Below are positions 61,079 through 64,000 of a stretch of 64,000 nt of DNA, one piece after another. The translations under genes were made by a program, and so were the position numbers. How positions within the stretch are numbered: position 1 is the stretch's first letter; each line of letters opens with the position of its first letter. The stretch is from the NCBI GenBank assembly GCA_000381625.1, contig KB906767.1, forward strand, positions 3,801,304 to 3,865,303, given 5' to 3'. The stretch comes from Bryobacterales bacterium KBS 96 (GTDB lineage: Bacteria; Acidobacteriota; Terriglobia; Bryobacterales; Bryobacteraceae). A model generated the notes under the pieces. That model worked only from the letters and a program-made list of their open reading frames with translations, did not search any database and had not been told where the DNA came from.

Positions 61079-63838
61079 ATGCGATTCGAGCATTGGCTGT
61101 ATACAATTCCGCTTCGCTTGCGGTCTCTTTTTCGACGCAACCGTATCGAGCAGGAGCTCGACGAGGAGCTACGCTTCCACCTTGAACAGCGCATCGAACA
61201 GGAGATAGCGGACGGCAAAAAACCGGAGCAGGCGCGCTACGCGGCGCTGCGAGCAATGCAGGGTCTGGATCAGCGGAAGGAAGAGTGCCGGGATACGCGC
61301 CGGATGAGCCTTGTCGATGACTTATGGCGAAATCTGCGATACGGCGTACGCGGCTTGAAGCGCAGCCCCGGATTTGTCGCTACGACAGTGATTACGCTTG
61401 CGCTCGGCATTGGCGCCAATACCGCCATATTCTCGCTCGTGGATACCGTCATGCTGGAACTGCTTCCTGTAAAAGCGCCGGAGCAGTTGTATTTCGTTGG
61501 GCACAGTCCGCAACGAGTGAGCATGACCTGGAATTATCCGGATTATCGCGCCATGCGGGATCGCAACACCGTGTTCACCGGTCTGGCAGGCTACAGTCTC
61601 GGCCTGGAACCCATTGGCATCCAGGCCGGTAACGCAACCGAACTCTCGTCTGGCATTTTCGTTTCGGGAAACTATTTTAACGTGCTTGGGGTTTCTGCCG
61701 CATTGGGGCGGGCGTTCAACGACGCCGATGACCGCGCTCCTGGCGCTTCACCCTACGTGGTTCTTAGCTACTCTTACTGGCAATCGCATTTTAACGGCGA
61801 TATGCAGGCGATTGGACGCAAGCTGCGCGTCAACGACTATCCGTTCACTGTGATCGGCGTGGCTCCGCGCGGGTTTGCGGGTGCGGACGTGGCTTACAAA
61901 CCTGATCTGTTCATGCCCATCATGATGCGCAGCGAAGTGTTGCATATCCCGTTCGCGAGCTGGAACGACCGCCACAACTGGTGGATGGCTGCCGTTGGCC
62001 GGCTCAAGCCGGGCGCCTCCATTCAGAAGGCGGCGGGCGAGTTGTTCAGCATCTGCAAACACCAGGAATCAGCCGAGCGCCGGAGTCTCGCAAACCCTCA
62101 ATTGGCAAATACGGCGGATCAGGTTGTTCTCGAGCCGGCCGCTCGCGGGTTTTCTTATCTTGCGGGCCAGTTGAAGAAACCCCTTTCAATCTTGTTCGTC
62201 ATAGTCGCGGTCGTGCTGCTGATCGCGTGCGCCAACGTCGCCAATTTGATGCTCGCCCGCGGCGCGACCAGACGACGCGAAATCGCGGTTCGTCTGGCGC
62301 TTGGTGCAAACCGCCGGCGCGTGATATCGCAACTGCTTACCGAGAGCATGTTGATTGCATTTCTCGGCGGTGCATGCGGCATTCTGGTTTCATTGGCCGG
62401 AATCCACGTCCTTTTGCGGTTTGTGCCACAAAGCGGTTCGCAGCTAGTCAACGGTATCAACGCGACACTCGACTGGCGCGTGCTCGCCTTCACGGTAACG
62501 GTTTGTATCCTTACCGGCCTTCTATTTGGCATCGTGCCGGCTTGGCAGTCTACCCGGCCCGACCTTGTTCGTCCCCTAAAAGAAGACGTGCCCGGCTCGA
62601 CAGCGACGCGTTTTACGCTCCGACGAGGACTCGTCGTTCTGCAGGTAGGCTTATCGCTGCCACTGCTTGTCGGAGCGGCATTGTTCGCGCGAACACTCGG
62701 CAATTTACGCGAACGGGACACAGGGTTCGCCCCCAAAAACGTTTTCGTAGCGTCTGTCGATCCCACGCGTTTTGGGTATACCGGTCAGCGTACCCGAGAT
62801 TTCTACGATCGCCTCTGCGCGCGGACCGCAGCCCTGCCGGGGGTGCGCGCCGCCAGTCTTGCCTTGCTGACGCCTCTTACGGGTTCGAGTTGGAACGGCA
62901 GCGTCACAGTCGAGGGCTACACCTGGAAGCGCGGTGAGAGGAACAAAATTTGGCTTGATGCCGTGGGACCCCGCTATTTCGATGTCATCGGGACGCCGCT
63001 GCTGTTGGGCCGTGACTTCACCGACCTGGACAATCCTGCCACTGCGATCGAACTGCCGGATCATATTGTTCCTGGACAGCAATTGCCGGATCAGCCGGGC
63101 CGGCATGTCGCAATCGTGAACGAAACGTTCGCCCGGCATTTTTTCGGAGATCGCGGCGCTGTCGGCATGCACGTCGCCATGGGCGGGCCTTTCCGCAACT
63201 CTTATGAAATTGTTGGCGTCGTAAAGGACGCCCGCTATTTCAGCGTCCGGAATGCTGCCGACTCTATGATGTTCATCCCGGTCTGGCGGCGCTTTGCGGC
63301 GCAGCGCGAGCTTGTGATCCGCGCCTCTGGCTCGATGCCCCAACTTTCAGATCTCCTGCGGAGGCAAATTCACGAACTGAATCCGGCCATCCCGCTTCTG
63401 AACATCCGCACGCTGGAGCACGATGTGAACGAGAGCATTTTGGTGGAGCGATTGGTGGCCACGCTTTCCGGATTCTTTGGCATCCTCGCGCTGCTGCTTT
63501 CCGCTGTCGGGTTATACGGTGTCGTAGCCTATACCGTGACCTGCCGCACGCGTGAAATCGGCATCCGCATCGCGGTTGGCGCGAATCGTGGGTCTGTGTT
63601 GCGCCTGGTTTTTCAAGACGTCATCGCGATGGTCTTTATTGGCGCCGCGATTGGCGCCCTCGTGGCATTTGTGGCGACTCGAGCTGTCGGAAGCATTCTG
63701 TACGGGGTAACCCCGGACGATTTGGTCAGCATGATCGGGGCGGGGCTGTTGCTAGTCGGCGCCGCCACAGGTGCGAGCTTCATTCCCGCACGCCGCGCGG
63801 CCAAAATCAATCCGATCGTGGCTTTACGATATGAGTGA
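61079..63838 (+). CDS. ADOP-type MacB/FtsX-like permease 2
   Basis: The 919 residues share the architecture of ADOP 1. The N-terminal cytoplasmic part RIEQELDEELRFHLEQRIEQEIADG is followed by LWRNLRYGVRGLKRSPGFVATTVITLALGIGANTAIFSLVDTVML. The central LLIACANVANLMLARGATRRREIAVRLALGANR and C-terminal FIPARRAAKINPIVALRYE are typical. Sequence differs clearly from ADOP 1 outside the hallmark blocks, so it is not a recent duplicate. There is no partner ATPase in the window. The role may be transport or signalling. Confidence 0.92.
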   Translation: MRFEHWLYTIPLRLRSLFRRNRIEQELDEELRFHLEQRIEQEIADGKKPEQARYAALRAMQGLDQRKEECRDTRRMSLVDDLWRNLRYGVRGLKRSPGFVATTVITLALGIGANTAIFSLVDTVMLELLPVKAPEQLYFVGHSPQRVSMTWNYPDYRAMRDRNTVFTGLAGYSLGLEPIGIQAGNATELSSGIFVSGNYFNVLGVSAALGRAFNDADDRAPGASPYVVLSYSYWQSHFNGDMQAIGRKLRVNDYPFTVIGVAPRGFAGADVAYKPDLFMPIMMRSEVLHIPFASWNDRHNWWMAAVGRLKPGASIQKAAGELFSICKHQESAERRSLANPQLANTADQVVLEPAARGFSYLAGQLKKPLSILFVIVAVVLLIACANVANLMLARGATRRREIAVRLALGANRRRVISQLLTESMLIAFLGGACGILVSLAGIHVLLRFVPQSGSQLVNGINATLDWRVLAFTVTVCILTGLLFGIVPAWQSTRPDLVRPLKEDVPGSTATRFTLRRGLVVLQVGLSLPLLVGAALFARTLGNLRERDTGFAPKNVFVASVDPTRFGYTGQRTRDFYDRLCARTAALPGVRAASLALLTPLTGSSWNGSVTVEGYTWKRGERNKIWLDAVGPRYFDVIGTPLLLGRDFTDLDNPATAIELPDHIVPGQQLPDQPGRHVAIVNETFARHFFGDRGAVGMHVAMGGPFRNSYEIVGVVKDARYFSVRNAADSMMFIPVWRRFAAQRELVIRASGSMPQLSDLLRRQIHELNPAIPLLNIRTLEHDVNESILVERLVATLSGFFGILALLLSAVGLYGVVAYTVTCRTREIGIRIAVGANRGSVLRLVFQDVIAMVFIGAAIGALVAFVATRAVGSILYGVTPDDLVSMIGAGLLLVGAATGASFIPARRAAKINPIVALRYE

Positions 63839-63891
63839 AGCTGTTACCAGCCGAGTTCCTGCTTCAACTTGGCTGCGTGAGCCTGTTACGC

Positions 63892-64000
63892 TCAACCCTC
63901 GAGCTTCGTGATCCGATCGGACATCGACTCCATCTCAACATCCAACGCCCGCAATGCGGCAGCATGGCTGCGTTGCCGCACCTCAACCGGAGAAGCCCAT
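63892..64000 (-). CDS. C-terminal end of a gene running out of the window
   Basis: One minus-strand frame is open from the window edge to a stop at 63892-63894. It encodes about 35 residues (WASPVEVRQRSHAAALRAL, then DVEMESMSDRITKLEG) that look helical and coiled-coil-like. Too little is present for a family assignment, and it may be a chance frame. Confidence 0.3.
   Translation of the reverse strand, partial: WASPVEVRQRSHAAALRALDVEMESMSDRITKLEG

Overview
The window looks like the replication-origin region of an Acidobacteriota chromosome, probably of the Bryobacterales/Solibacter type. This is inferred from gene content, not from a search: two PadR regulators each paired with a roughly 900-residue MacB/FtsX-like permease of the kind called acidobacterial duplicated orphan permeases (ADOP), an Oar-like outer-membrane receptor, a VWFA-related secreted protein, GH51 and GH2 glycosidases, and moderately high G+C.

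Layout. 1-4952: lon, engB and rho in one direction. 5015-7722: GH51 arabinofuranosidase and an NAPE-PLD-like hydrolase on the minus strand. 7808-13491: tRNA-Gly, a probable oriC with DnaA boxes, then dnaA, dnaN and gyrB with no recF between. 13580-16947: a decayed restriction island on the minus strand, consisting of a C5-methyltransferase fragment, an McrB-like ATPase broken by a frameshift inside its P-loop, an McrC-like nuclease that looks intact, and a Vsr fragment. 17066-21643: a barrel-only Oar-like receptor, a VWA protein and a coiled-coil protein. 21796-28216: a small Cys-rich exported protein and a CusCBA copper/silver efflux operon in which all three CusA methionine ligands are present. 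28227-33782: purD, mnmG, three parS sites, parA and parB. 33790-34790: a decayed response regulator and non-coding sequence. 34791-39244: a GH2 glycosidase, then a cassette of TsdA-like dihaem cytochrome, DsrE-like protein and oxyanion-binding protein. 39248-51932: heparinase II/III-like protein, a fused phd-vapC relic, a frameshifted brkB, a PadR/ADOP pair, then asnB, a GT2 glycosyltransferase and a Wzm/Wzt ABC exporter. 52005-58646: two large secreted proteins, an SDR oxidoreductase and a glycine-zipper protein. 58778-63838: a Uma2-like protein, recA and a second PadR/ADOP pair.

Working together: DnaA, the clamp and gyrase sit at the origin, and ParA/ParB with three nearby parS sites segregate it. 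CusCBA forms one trans-envelope pump. The TsdA-like, DsrE-like and binding proteins probably act on reduced sulfur compounds in the periplasm. AsnB, GT2 and Wzm/Wzt make and export a surface polysaccharide.

The most noteworthy content is not a clean new system but a set of relics visible only by reading several frames: the dcm-mcrB-mcrC-vsr island, the phd-vapC fusion and the response-regulator fossil. There are also tandem-hairpin repeats in gene gaps and a dyad over a padR promoter. Three loci differ from an intact frame by one base, so sequencing error must be excluded before calling them dead.
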